Shown here: positions 6,941 to 15,174 of the stretch, piece after piece
Layout of the letters: the number at the start of each line of letters is the position of its first letter
Position numbering within the stretch: the stretch's first letter is position 1
Source of the DNA: Methanohalophilus euhalobius
Lineage (GTDB): Archaea; Halobacteriota; Methanosarcinia; Methanosarcinales; Methanosarcinaceae
Length of the DNA: 64,000 bases
Reading direction: 5' to 3'
Assembly: GCF_900215215.1 (NCBI RefSeq)
Contig: NZ_OBDR01000003.1
Location: 124,001-188,000, forward strand
Made by a program: the position numbers and the translations under genes
The notes under the pieces: model-generated
The model's database searches: none
The model's input: only the letters and a program-made list of their open reading frames with translations
Told to the model about the DNA's origin: nothing

Positions 6941-7177
6941 TCAGCTTTGCTGTTCTAAATCACAGGTCTCAATTTCTTCGTTTTTTTCTATGAGTTGCTC
7001 TATGCGTTGTTCAGATTCTTGCAAAATGTTATTGCAGATGCCTGCAAGTTTTATTCCCCTCTCGAACATTTCCATGCTTTCCTGGAGGGATATCTGTCCG
7101 TTTTCAAGTTTTTCCACAATATCCTCGAGTTCGAGCAGGCTATCCTCAAAGTTTTTGTTTTCAGTGTTTGATGACAT
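6941..7177 (-). CDS. xseB: exodeoxyribonuclease VII small subunit
   Basis: 78 residues, the family size, with the XseB pattern: FEDSLLELEDIVEKLENGQISLQESMEMFERGIKL, a helical hairpin that binds the coiled-coil arm of XseA in multiple copies. Exonuclease VII degrades single-stranded DNA from both ends without ATP. The gene follows xseA with the stop TAA directly abutting its ATG, so the pair is translated together. Confidence 0.92.
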   Translation of the reverse strand: MSSNTENKNFEDSLLELEDIVEKLENGQISLQESMEMFERGIKLAGICNNILQESEQRIEQLIEKNEEIETCDLEQQS

Positions 7178-8377
7178 TTAGCATCCCTCATCCAAATTTT
7201 CTTTATGCTCCACTCTGCAACACCCATCCCTGAATTTCAATTGTAAACTCTGTCCCTTCTCAATATCAATAACACCGGTTATGGTCCCTCCCTCATCGGA
7301 CTGTGCCACACAGTAACCACGGTCAAGAGTATTAAGGGGACTTACGGCATTCAATCGTCCTGCAAGGGCTCCGAGTTCTGCAACTTTAGTTTGCATTATA
7401 TATTCCGTTCTGGATGTCAGGCGATATGTCACCTCATCCAGATGTTGGGTGCGCTGGTTGAGCAGTTCCCTGTATCTATCAGGACTAATTCGGCCAGAAA
7501 GGTATTCAAGATGTTTTTTCTGGTTCAGAATACGGTTTTTGAGTGCAGATTCCATTCTCTGTCGGAGGGCATCGATATGCCTCACCATTTCTGTCCTGTC
7601 GGGCACTGCAATTTCTGCGGCTGCTGAGGGGGTGGGTGCACGCACATCTGCTGCAAAATCTGATATTGTGAAATCAGTTTCATGCCCGATTGCCGCTATA
7701 ACCGGCAGTCTGGAATTGTAGATAGCACGTGCCACCTTTTCCTCATTGAATGGCCACAGGTCTTCAAGGGAACCTCCTCCCCTGCCGGCAATAATGAGGT
7801 CTGCATCTGTACGATTGAGCAATTCCAGGGATCTTATAATGCTATCTGCGGATGCCTCCCCCTGGACAGTTGTCGGACAGAGCAGGATATCTACAGGATA
7901 GCGTCTCTGTAGTACATGCAGTATGTCGTGTATAGCTGCACCCGTGGCAGATGTGGCAACTCCTATCTTGCGGGGATAACGGGGGAGGAGCCTTTTGTGT
8001 TCGGGAGCAAACAAACCTTCTTCTTCAAGTCTTTTTTTGAGTTGTTCGAATGCTTTATACAATTCGCCCACACCATCCGGGCGGATGTCCCGCACCTGTA
8101 GCTGGTACTGTCCACGGACGGTGTAAACATTTACCGATCCAAAAACCAGCACTTTCATATCTTTTTCAGGCTCAAATTTTAATTTGCGGTTTGTGGAGCG
8201 AAAACTGACACAGCTTACCTGGCTTGATTCGTCCTTTATTGAAAAGTAGTAATGCCCGGATCGGTGTTTTGTGAGGTTGGATATTTCTCCTTCTACCCAG
8301 ATCTGCTGCAGGGCCTTTTCAGAAGTTAACACGTTTTTGATATAGTTGTTCAGCCCGGTTACAGTATATATGCCCAT
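7178..8377 (-). CDS. xseA: exodeoxyribonuclease VII large subunit
   Basis: 399 residues. An N-terminal OB fold (IWVEGEISNLTKHRSGHYYFSIKD) is followed by the catalytic domain with IGVATSATGAAIHDI, GRGGGSLEDLWPFNEE and PVIAAIGHETDFTISDFAADVRAPTPSAAAE. A predicted coiled coil follows at about residues 270-345, and then a small beta barrel. All family motifs are present. The start has GGGGAGAA at good spacing and a TATA-like TTTATAAT about 40 bases upstream. Exo VII is mainly bacterial, and its presence in some methanogens suggests old transfer. Confidence 0.95.
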   Translation of the reverse strand: MGIYTVTGLNNYIKNVLTSEKALQQIWVEGEISNLTKHRSGHYYFSIKDESSQVSCVSFRSTNRKLKFEPEKDMKVLVFGSVNVYTVRGQYQLQVRDIRPDGVGELYKAFEQLKKRLEEEGLFAPEHKRLLPRYPRKIGVATSATGAAIHDILHVLQRRYPVDILLCPTTVQGEASADSIIRSLELLNRTDADLIIAGRGGGSLEDLWPFNEEKVARAIYNSRLPVIAAIGHETDFTISDFAADVRAPTPSAAAEIAVPDRTEMVRHIDALRQRMESALKNRILNQKKHLEYLSGRISPDRYRELLNQRTQHLDEVTYRLTSRTEYIMQTKVAELGALAGRLNAVSPLNTLDRGYCVAQSDEGGTITGVIDIEKGQSLQLKFRDGCCRVEHKENLDEGC

Positions 8378-8477
8378 CGTATTCTCCCCGCTGGTATATG
8401 CAAATCATGCTATTATAAATTGGTGCAGGCAGTATGAAAGTATTTGGATATCTTCAATAGGCATAAAAGAGTAAAAT

Positions 8478-8497
8478 AAAGCAGTGATTAGCTGCTT
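8478..8497 (-). terminator. terminator after the FrhB-like gene
   Basis: On the minus strand AAGCAG, CTAATCA, CTGCTT is followed by TATTTTAC, a few bases after the stop of the FrhB-like gene: a short stem with a T-rich tail. Confidence 0.5.
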
Positions 8498-8503
8498 TTG
8501 AAT

Positions 8504-9520
8504 TCATTTTTGCTGCTTTTTGTCCCTGTATTTTGTGACAACTGCAGGGTCAGCCTCATCTGTTGCAACGAGCCTGCCACTTTCAAGAGCTCTGTCAACT
8601 GCCAGTTTACCCGTATCGCTGCGCACAATCAACGTTGTATATCCTTCCGGGCTTCCTACAGAACCTGCTGAAATATCAGCATACAGGGCATCGAAATCCT
8701 TACATATGTGACAACCTGGACGAATAGTATCTTCGATATCTTTCAGGGGGATGCTGATATTCTCATTCTTGAGTGTGACAACAAGTTTTCCCCGTACATC
8801 CATGCGTTCTATGTCCAGTGGGTTGATCTGCAGTTCTGATTTGAGTTTGCCTTCCATGAGTTTTTCGTAATCGAAACTCTCTGTACAGAACAGGCCGATT
8901 ACATATTTTATCGACTTTGCAAAGGGTCCAAGTAATTCATTATCACTTTTACGCAGCTTCTCCACTGCCCGGGCGGCACAGGGCAGGGCAACAATTGCTA
9001 TGTTCTTGCACTTCTTCCCGATTACGGCTTCCTTCAGGGCTGCAAGCAGCGGAACCCACCAGTTATAACGGCTTCCTGCACTGCTTATCAATGCCTCGCC
9101 GGATGTGATGACTGTGGATTTTGGTTTCAGGGTCCAGGGGTCTTCTGTTACAGTTACAACAGCATCAACAATGCCTCTCTCCAGACTGTCATACAGAATC
9201 GCAGAAACTGCCCCTCCACTCTGTTTTCCCGGGATTTCAAACCCTGCCTTTGCAGCCATGTATTCTTCCCTGCAACTGCTACTTTCGGGCATTTCTCCTT
9301 CTATGCGGGGGCATATGTCATAACATGCACCGCAGGGAACACCATCAGTGGCCTCCTTGCAGTAGCCATTGCTGGAAGGTTTTATGGATTCTTCTCCCTT
9401 CTTGAAATACAGGGCATCTGCAGGACATACCGCCACACAACCCCCGCATCCGCTGCAACGGTTTGTATCCCAGACTTTTTCCTTAAGATCGAGGTAGTTT
9501 CCCATCATGATCACATACAT
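8504..9520 (-). CDS. FrhB-family F420-dependent oxidoreductase subunit with ferredoxin domain
   Basis: 338 residues. An N-terminal ferredoxin region has CSGCGGCVAVCP near residue 22 and a second cluster CGACYDICP near 63. The rest is the FrhB/FdhB/FpoF-type domain, including KQSGGAVSAIL, VALPCAARAVEKLR and FCTESFDY, that holds FAD and an Fe-S cluster and exchanges hydride with coenzyme F420. The fused ferredoxin suits electron delivery to a partner enzyme. The three-gene glutamate synthase lies about 735 bases upstream on the same strand, with one opposite-strand gene between. In-frame ATGs at 9508 and 9505 are alternative starts. Confidence 0.8.
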   Translation of the reverse strand: MYVIMMGNYLDLKEKVWDTNRCSGCGGCVAVCPADALYFKKGEESIKPSSNGYCKEATDGVPCGACYDICPRIEGEMPESSSCREEYMAAKAGFEIPGKQSGGAVSAILYDSLERGIVDAVVTVTEDPWTLKPKSTVITSGEALISSAGSRYNWWVPLLAALKEAVIGKKCKNIAIVALPCAARAVEKLRKSDNELLGPFAKSIKYVIGLFCTESFDYEKLMEGKLKSELQINPLDIERMDVRGKLVVTLKNENISIPLKDIEDTIRPGCHICKDFDALYADISAGSVGSPEGYTTLIVRSDTGKLAVDRALESGRLVATDEADPAVVTKYRDKKQQK

Positions 9521-9773
9521 TTGACTAGGTTGGTTGTAAGGAAAGAAAACACTGTCCTATTTCGATATAACTTTTTCTTGTTTCTGATGGTAATGCGCTT
9601 TCTGGATACTGGGTTAAACAGAAAATAGAAATTAAAATTATGGTTAATAAATCAGATCCATCAAATTGTTTTATAAACCATGGAGTAATTTTATTGCAAT
9701 ATACACAGTGCAACTTTCATGTGCAATTATCCAATAAATAGTTGCATATGATGGCATATGAGTTTGAATCAAA

Positions 9774-10181
9774 ATGCAAAAAAGAAATTCAATAATTGTG
9801 GGGTTACTTTTATTTATTTTAATTGGAATAGTATTGGCCATTCCAATTCTCATTTTCCAACCTGAGCCTGGCCCACTTGCATTCGGTGTCGATAATGTGG
9901 ATAATACTGAACATAATGTCGTTGTAGAGATATTTGATTCTGACAACCAATCTATATTTTATGAATCCTATTTCCTTAAATCAGGAGACAGGACCGATCT
10001 TCAGTATATTAAGGGGCCTTTAGGTGTGTATAGGTTTGAAGTCACTCTGGATCAGGAAACCAAGCGGATTCACATGGCAGAGATACGATATGCACGAGAT
10101 GTGAGCGGCTCTGATCTCGTGTATATAGACATCGTGAACAATACTGAAAATCCTATTGAATTTGGTATTGCTGTTCCATAA
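9774..10181 (+). CDS. membrane-anchored extracytoplasmic protein of unknown function
   Basis: 135 residues. A hydrophobic N-terminal segment at about residues 8-28 (IIVGLLLFILIGIVLAIPIL) acts as a signal anchor. The remainder is a beta-rich domain with repeated NT/NV segments (VDNVDNTEHNVVVEIF, IVNNTENPIEFG), typical of small secreted archaeal proteins with an immunoglobulin-like fold. No catalytic motif is seen. It lies on the opposite strand between the FrhB-like gene and the glutamate synthase operon. Confidence 0.65.
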   Translation: MQKRNSIIVGLLLFILIGIVLAIPILIFQPEPGPLAFGVDNVDNTEHNVVVEIFDSDNQSIFYESYFLKSGDRTDLQYIKGPLGVYRFEVTLDQETKRIHMAEIRYARDVSGSDLVYIDIVNNTENPIEFGIAVP

Positions 10182-10254
10182 AGTCATTTTTGTTGCAATT
10201 GTTTCTCTGTTGCTATGTGTCGTCAAAGAGGAATGCATGAATTAATAATGCAGT

Positions 10255-10995
10255 TCACTCCCAGACATATTTGCCTGCAAAAGGCCTGCTGCTTGACGCG
10301 ACTATTTTTGTGTACTTTGTATCCAGATATTTTTCCGGGTCAATTTCAAAAGATCCGCAAAACTCTTCAATATAAGGACTTATCTTCTCCAGATCCTCTT
10401 CTGTGAACTCCGTGATTTTGGCACCCACGCCAAGCTGTCTTTCTTTCAATTCACCTCGCAGGATGATCTCACCACCGTGAATTCCACTGCCAACACCTCT
10501 GCCTCCAAAAGTATTGTCACTTTTGCCCAGGACGATTATAATTCCCCCGGCCATGTATTCTCCCAGGAATGAGCAGGCATTGTCTCCAATAACCAGGATG
10601 GGTTTATGATCCTCTCCATATTCCTTCATATGAATGCCTCCTCTGTAACCGATATCGTCTCTCACGAATACTTTGCCGCCTCTCATGCTGTGGGCCACGG
10701 CATCACCTGCACTCCCGTGGATAACGATCTTTCCGCTGTCCATAGTATTGCCGGGTGCATGGTCGCAGTTGCCTTTTACGATACAGGTGGGACCGTTCAT
10801 AAACATTCCAAGGTCACCACCCGGAACACCGTTGATCCGGATGGTAACTTCCCCTTTCAGCCCGTCTGCTATGAATCGCTGTCCAAGTACATTATCCACG
10901 ATAATCTCAGTAGCACCCTCTGAAACAGCTCTGCGTATCTGCTGATTCAGGGGTGTGTAATGGAGTCCTTTTGCATCTATGTGTACTGGTTCCAT
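10255..10995 (-). CDS. archaeal glutamate synthase, GXGXG subunit
   Basis: 246 residues matching the C-terminal GXGXG beta-helix domain of GltB encoded as a separate gene. The regular turns are visible as GSAGDAVAHSMRGGKVFVRDD, GIHMKEYGED and GGIIIVLGKSDNTFGGRGVGSGIHGGEIILRG. In glutamate synthase this domain is structural and holds the amidotransferase and FMN domains together. It starts four bases after the stop of the FMN-domain gene and is last in the order glnA, amidotransferase, FMN domain, GXGXG, a common methanogen arrangement. Confidence 0.9.
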   Translation of the reverse strand: MEPVHIDAKGLHYTPLNQQIRRAVSEGATEIIVDNVLGQRFIADGLKGEVTIRINGVPGGDLGMFMNGPTCIVKGNCDHAPGNTMDSGKIVIHGSAGDAVAHSMRGGKVFVRDDIGYRGGIHMKEYGEDHKPILVIGDNACSFLGEYMAGGIIIVLGKSDNTFGGRGVGSGIHGGEIILRGELKERQLGVGAKITEFTEEDLEKISPYIEEFCGSFEIDPEKYLDTKYTKIVASSSRPFAGKYVWE

Positions 10996-10999
10996 TTGA

Positions 11000-12514
11000 T
11001 CAGGCCCCCACAGGCTTTACCTGCAACACATCCAGGGTGCCTTCATCCAGCATATAGCCACGCAGCCTGCTACGATTACCTCTCAGGCTTTCTATACTGT
11101 TGATTCCGGCTGCACCCATGAGTTCACTGAGCTCCAGGGTCCAGGATTTAATTAGATTTGCAACATGTTCGGACTCAACTTCCGGATCAAGCCGGCTGAC
11201 AAGGTCTTCCCTCTGGGTGGCAATACCCCAGGGACACAAACCACGGTAACAGTTTCCACAAACCCGGCATCCCATTGAAATCAGGGCTGCGGTTCCGATA
11301 TAAACTGCGTCTGCACCAAGGGCTATGGATTTGGCAATATCTGCACTGTTGCGAATTCCCCCGCTGGCAATAACAGATACCTTGTTACGGATACCCTGAT
11401 CATTGAGTTTCTGATCGACACTGGCAATCGCTGCTTCTATGGGAATGCCTACATTATCCCTGAAGACTTTCGGAGCTGCCCCGGTGCCTCCACGGAAACC
11501 GTCTATAACCACTGCATCTGCTGAGGACCTTGCAATACCAGCCGCCACAGCTGCGACATTATGCACAGCTGCAATTTTTACGAAAACCGGTTTCTTCCAT
11601 TCGGTTGCTTCCTTGAGGCCTCTTACCAGCTGTGCCAGGTCCTCTATGCTGTAGATGTCATGGTGGGGGGCGGGGCTTATCGCATCGCTGCCTGCAGGTA
11701 TCATTCGTGTGCAGGAAACATCCGTGCACACCTTCTCACCAGGCAGATGTCCCCCAATACCGGGTTTTGCTCCCTGTCCAATCTTGATTTCTATAGCGGC
11801 TCCCCTATCAAGGTAATTAATATCCACGCCGAACCGTCCGGAGGCCACCTGCACTATGACATTATCCTGATATGGATAAATGTCCTTATGCAGGCCACCT
11901 TCCCCGGTTCCCATGTATGTGCCGGTTTTGGCTGCTGCCTTTGCAAGACTTAACTGGGCATTGAGGCTGATAGCACCATAACTCATATGTCCGATCATTA
12001 TCGGGGTCTGCAATTCCAGATTTGGGGATAGTTTGGTATTGAGTTTAATCTCCCCGTTTTCCTGCTTCCTTATATCAAGTTTTGAAGGTTTTTGCCCCAG
12101 GTAGGTACGTAATTCCATAGGCTCACGTAGGGGGTCTATACTCGGATTGGTTACCTGGCAGGCATCCAGCACCAACCTGTCGTAGATTATAGGATAATCC
12201 TTGGCATTTCCCATTCCCGCCAGGACGATCCTGCCACTTCGTGATTGGTTTATGACATCCTCCCGGGCTTGCGGAGTCCATAAGGGATGGCTGCGGTAAT
12301 CAACGGGATGCTCACTGAGATTGATGGCATCCCGCGGACACATTGAAATGCAACGGTGGCATGCTGTGCATTTGCGTGAATCGATCAGGATATTGCCGTC
12401 ATCCTCTTCCCGGAATACACCATAGGAACAATTATACACACACCTCATACATTGCATACATTGCTGCCTGTCTATCTGTATACGGTATTTCAGGGGTACA
12501 CTTCCCAGGCTCAT
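11000..12514 (-). CDS. archaeal glutamate synthase, FMN/ferredoxin subunit
   Basis: 504 residues. The N-terminus carries two 4Fe-4S ferredoxin motifs, CMQCMRCVYNC near residue 18 and CTACHRCISMCP near 48. The FMN-binding TIM barrel of GltB follows: IMIGHMSYGAISLNAQLSLAKAA, GTGEGG, IKIGQGAKPGIGGHLPGEKV, VIDGFRGGTGAAP and IASGGIRNSADIAKSIALGADAVYIGTAAL. A cluster CRVCGNCYRGLCPWG lies near residue 412. It reduces 2-iminoglutarate, made from 2-oxoglutarate and ammonia, to glutamate. The start overlaps the upstream stop in an ATGA. The ferredoxin domains replace the NADPH-linked small subunit of bacteria. Confidence 0.93.
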   Translation of the reverse strand: MSLGSVPLKYRIQIDRQQCMQCMRCVYNCSYGVFREEDDGNILIDSRKCTACHRCISMCPRDAINLSEHPVDYRSHPLWTPQAREDVINQSRSGRIVLAGMGNAKDYPIIYDRLVLDACQVTNPSIDPLREPMELRTYLGQKPSKLDIRKQENGEIKLNTKLSPNLELQTPIMIGHMSYGAISLNAQLSLAKAAAKTGTYMGTGEGGLHKDIYPYQDNVIVQVASGRFGVDINYLDRGAAIEIKIGQGAKPGIGGHLPGEKVCTDVSCTRMIPAGSDAISPAPHHDIYSIEDLAQLVRGLKEATEWKKPVFVKIAAVHNVAAVAAGIARSSADAVVIDGFRGGTGAAPKVFRDNVGIPIEAAIASVDQKLNDQGIRNKVSVIASGGIRNSADIAKSIALGADAVYIGTAALISMGCRVCGNCYRGLCPWGIATQREDLVSRLDPEVESEHVANLIKSWTLELSELMGAAGINSIESLRGNRSRLRGYMLDEGTLDVLQVKPVGA

Positions 12515-13566
12515 GTTACAACCCTCCCGATTACCGGCTCACCAGCACCCGGCATGTGGATATCCTCCACCTGGGGGTCCATGGTTCGAATTGCGGCTTC
12601 CTCACTGGATATGTACAACCTCGAACCGTGTTCCCCAACTACCAGTGGCCTGAGTTTTATCCTGTCAGTGAACCCTACTATGCCATCATGAGTGGCCACA
12701 ACTATTGCGAAGGGGCCATTCATGAGAGCCGGGCCATAGGTCAGGCGAATTGCTTTGTTGAGTTCACGCTCTTTATCATTCATTTCATCGATCTCATCCC
12801 AGAAAGGCGGAGCCATTGCTTTTACAATGATCTCTGATGGTAATTCGTGATGTCTGCCGAGCAGGTCGAACAGGTATGCAACAACCTCGGTATCTGTATA
12901 CATTGTACACTGGTAACCATTGCTTTCTACATATCTCTGATTTGTCCCGTAGGAAGTAATCTCTCCGTTGTGTACCACCGACCAGTTCAGCAGGTTAAAG
13001 GGATGTGCTCCTCCCCACCATCCCGGGGTGTTGGTGGGATAACGGTTATGTGCCAGCCAGATATAACCTTCATATTCATCAATTTTGTAAAAATTTGCCA
13101 CATCTTCCGGCCACCCTGCGGCCTTGAACACTCCCATATTTTTCCCGGAGGAAAATACCAGGGCTCCTTCGATAGTCGAGGAATTAATTTCCATGACCAG
13201 ATATTTGACGATATCTTCATCCGGTGTGAGACTTCCGGTCATAAGATCAGTATAGGGTTTGAAGAAGTATCTCCAGGGAACATGACTCCTTTTCAGGTTG
13301 GGTTGTTCCTTTGTAGGAATTTCTTCCTGATGGACGACGCGTCCCCATTTCTGGATAATATCATCAACTTTTGATTTTGGCTCCACAAGATTATCAAAGA
13401 ATATGTGCAGGGCATAACAGTCTTCAAAATCGGGGTATATGCCATATGCAGCATAACCTGCACCTTCACCACTGCCACGCTCATTCATAAGGCTGAGGGC
13501 TTCTTTGATTCCCGAACCATTCATTTTTTGTTTCTGTCTGTCAATAACTCCTATTATCCCGCACAT
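12511..13566 (-). CDS. archaeal glutamate synthase, class II glutamine amidotransferase subunit
   Basis: 351 residues beginning MCGIIGVID; Cys2 is the N-terminal nucleophile released when Met1 is removed, so the start must be at 13566 (13572 would give MPMCG). GGTGAT lies about six bases upstream and supports this start. Further family motifs are WLAHNRYPTNTPGWWGGAHPF and WSVVHNGEITSYGTNQRYVE. It hydrolyses glutamine and passes ammonia to the FMN subunit encoded next (ATGA overlap). The frame stays open upstream to 13785 inside the glnA region, but that extension is not coding. Confidence 0.92.
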   Translation of the reverse strand: MCGIIGVIDRQKQKMNGSGIKEALSLMNERGSGEGAGYAAYGIYPDFEDCYALHIFFDNLVEPKSKVDDIIQKWGRVVHQEEIPTKEQPNLKRSHVPWRYFFKPYTDLMTGSLTPDEDIVKYLVMEINSSTIEGALVFSSGKNMGVFKAAGWPEDVANFYKIDEYEGYIWLAHNRYPTNTPGWWGGAHPFNLLNWSVVHNGEITSYGTNQRYVESNGYQCTMYTDTEVVAYLFDLLGRHHELPSEIIVKAMAPPFWDEIDEMNDKERELNKAIRLTYGPALMNGPFAIVVATHDGIVGFTDRIKLRPLVVGEHGSRLYISSEEAAIRTMDPQVEDIHMPGAGEPVIGRVVT

Positions 13567-13654
13567 CGGCATCACCTTGTTATGATATGTAAAAGTGTGT
13601 ATAAAGTGTATGTATCTAAAAAAATTTGGGCGGGACTTCCTGTGAAATCCCTGC

Positions 13655-15001
13655 TTAAAGTACACCAAGGTAGGTATCCAGTTCCCACTGGTGTACTTGG
13701 GCCTTATAATCATCCCATTCCTTATTCTTGGCACATAGGTAGTTGTTGAAAAGGTGGTCTCCCATGGTCTTTTTAACAAATTCACTGCCTGCCATTTCGT
13801 CTATCGCTTCCTTGAGGCTTCCTGGAAGAGAATTGATCCCCATGCCTTCTCTCTCCTGTCCGGAAAGTTTGAAGATATTGTGGGTTACTGCTTCTCCAGG
13901 GTCGGTTTTGTTCTTGATTCCATCCAGGCCTGCAGAAAGCATGGTTGCAAAGGCAAGATATGGATTACATGCCGGATCAGGACACCTGAGTTCTACCCTT
14001 GTACCCTTGCCCCTGGTTGACGGGATGCGTATCAGGGAACTGCGGTTACTGTCCGACCAGGTTATGTAGATGGGCGCTTCATATCCCGAGACAAGTCTTT
14101 TGTAAGAGTTGACAGTTGGGTTGGTTATTGCCGCGAATTCCCTGATATGTTCCAGCAGTCCGCCGGTGTAATACCTGGCTATGTCGGAGAGTTGGTTTGG
14201 AGTATTCGGATCAAAGAATACGTTTTCGCCATCCTGTGACATCAGGGATTGGTTGGCGTGCATTCCTGAGCCGTTTACACCGTAGAGTGGTTTCGGCATG
14301 AAGGTTGCATAGTAACCGTGGTGGTTTGCTATGGATTTGACCACATACCTGAATGTGATTACATTATCAGCTGTAGTAAGGGCATCCGAGAACCTGAAAT
14401 CGATCTCGTGCTGTGAGGGGGCAACTTCGTGGTGTGATGCCTCGAGCTTGAATCCCATGTGTTCCAGGGCATAGTCAATTTCCCTGCGCACATCCTGGGC
14501 CATGTCAAGGGGTGCAAAGTCGAAGTAACCGCCTTTATCGGTAAGTTCGGTTGTGGGATTGCCTTCACTGTCCAGTTTGAACAGGAAGAATTCAAGTTCC
14601 GGTCCCACATTCATGGAATATCCCATGTCCTGGGCTTCCTTAAGGGTCTTTTTGAGAATGTAACGTGGATCTCCCTCGAAGGGGTTGCCATTCGGCAATT
14701 TTACATCACCTATTATACGCGCAACAGCTCCTTCGGTTGGTCTCCAGGGCAGGATACGGAATGTTGAAGGGTCGGGCATTAGCATCATGTCCGATTCCTC
14801 AATGCGGGTGAATCCTTCGATTGAAGAACCATCGAACATCACTCCTTCATCGAATGCCTCATCCAGGTCTTCGGAAGGAATTGCCCAGCTCTTGATAATT
14901 CCCATTGTGTCGGTGAACTGGGTACGTATAAACTTTACATCATTTTCGACGACCGCTTCAAGTACGTCTTCTTTGGTCTGTATCTCTGGCTTATGTTTCA
15001 T
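13655..15001 (-). CDS. glnA: glutamine synthetase, type I
   Basis: 448 residues, the length of the GSI-alpha class. Active-site blocks are present: FDGSSIEGFTRI, GPELEFFLF, ASHHEVAPSQHEIDFRF, the glutamate-binding NGSGMHANQS, RIPSTRGKGTRVELRCPDPACNPYLAF and the C-terminal YLGVL. It makes glutamine from glutamate, ammonia and ATP, the main ammonia-assimilation step, and feeds the glutamate synthase downstream. GGGTGA five bases before the ATG at 15001 selects it over the GTG at 15010. A TATA box and an inverted repeat at 15027-15038 lie upstream. The 5' end is duplicated, broken, at 16715-16833. Confidence 0.97.
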   Translation of the reverse strand: MKHKPEIQTKEDVLEAVVENDVKFIRTQFTDTMGIIKSWAIPSEDLDEAFDEGVMFDGSSIEGFTRIEESDMMLMPDPSTFRILPWRPTEGAVARIIGDVKLPNGNPFEGDPRYILKKTLKEAQDMGYSMNVGPELEFFLFKLDSEGNPTTELTDKGGYFDFAPLDMAQDVRREIDYALEHMGFKLEASHHEVAPSQHEIDFRFSDALTTADNVITFRYVVKSIANHHGYYATFMPKPLYGVNGSGMHANQSLMSQDGENVFFDPNTPNQLSDIARYYTGGLLEHIREFAAITNPTVNSYKRLVSGYEAPIYITWSDSNRSSLIRIPSTRGKGTRVELRCPDPACNPYLAFATMLSAGLDGIKNKTDPGEAVTHNIFKLSGQEREGMGINSLPGSLKEAIDEMAGSEFVKKTMGDHLFNNYLCAKNKEWDDYKAQVHQWELDTYLGVL

Positions 15002-15026
15002 TTCTCTCACCCTTCACAGGAATGCA

Positions 15027-15038
15027 GTAACCACTTAC
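15027..15038. promoter_or_regulatory. inverted repeat in the glnA promoter, candidate nitrogen-regulator operator
   Basis: GTAA, CCAC, TTAC just downstream of the glnA TATA box. The nitrogen repressor NrpR binds GGTAA-N6-TTACC-like sites in Methanosarcina; this repeat has similar half-sites but a shorter spacer, so the assignment is tentative. Confidence 0.35.
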
Positions 15039-15043
15039 CGTAT

Positions 15044-15058
15044 TACTTATATATAAAG
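15044..15058 (-). promoter_or_regulatory. TATA element of glnA
   Basis: Reads CTTTATATATAAGT on the minus strand, about 45 bases before the glnA start codon, predicting a leader of about 20 bases carrying GGGTGA. Confidence 0.6.
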
Positions 15059-15174
15059 ATAACTACTGCATGCAAACAAATATAAAAAAAATATTTAAGC
15101 AATCTCATTTCATATAGATAGGGGGTACCAGGAAAACGGTCAGATTATATGAGTTTGATTCTTGGTAGAAAACT

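Noticed and set aside
13567-13785. N-terminal extension of the glutamine amidotransferase subunit
   Set aside because: The nucleophile Cys must follow the initiator Met, so MCGI at 13566 is the true start; the extension overlaps the end of glnA.
14685-15056. Plus-strand frame opposite the glnA 5' end
   Set aside because: It is the shadow of a highly conserved gene and has no ribosome binding site or family match.
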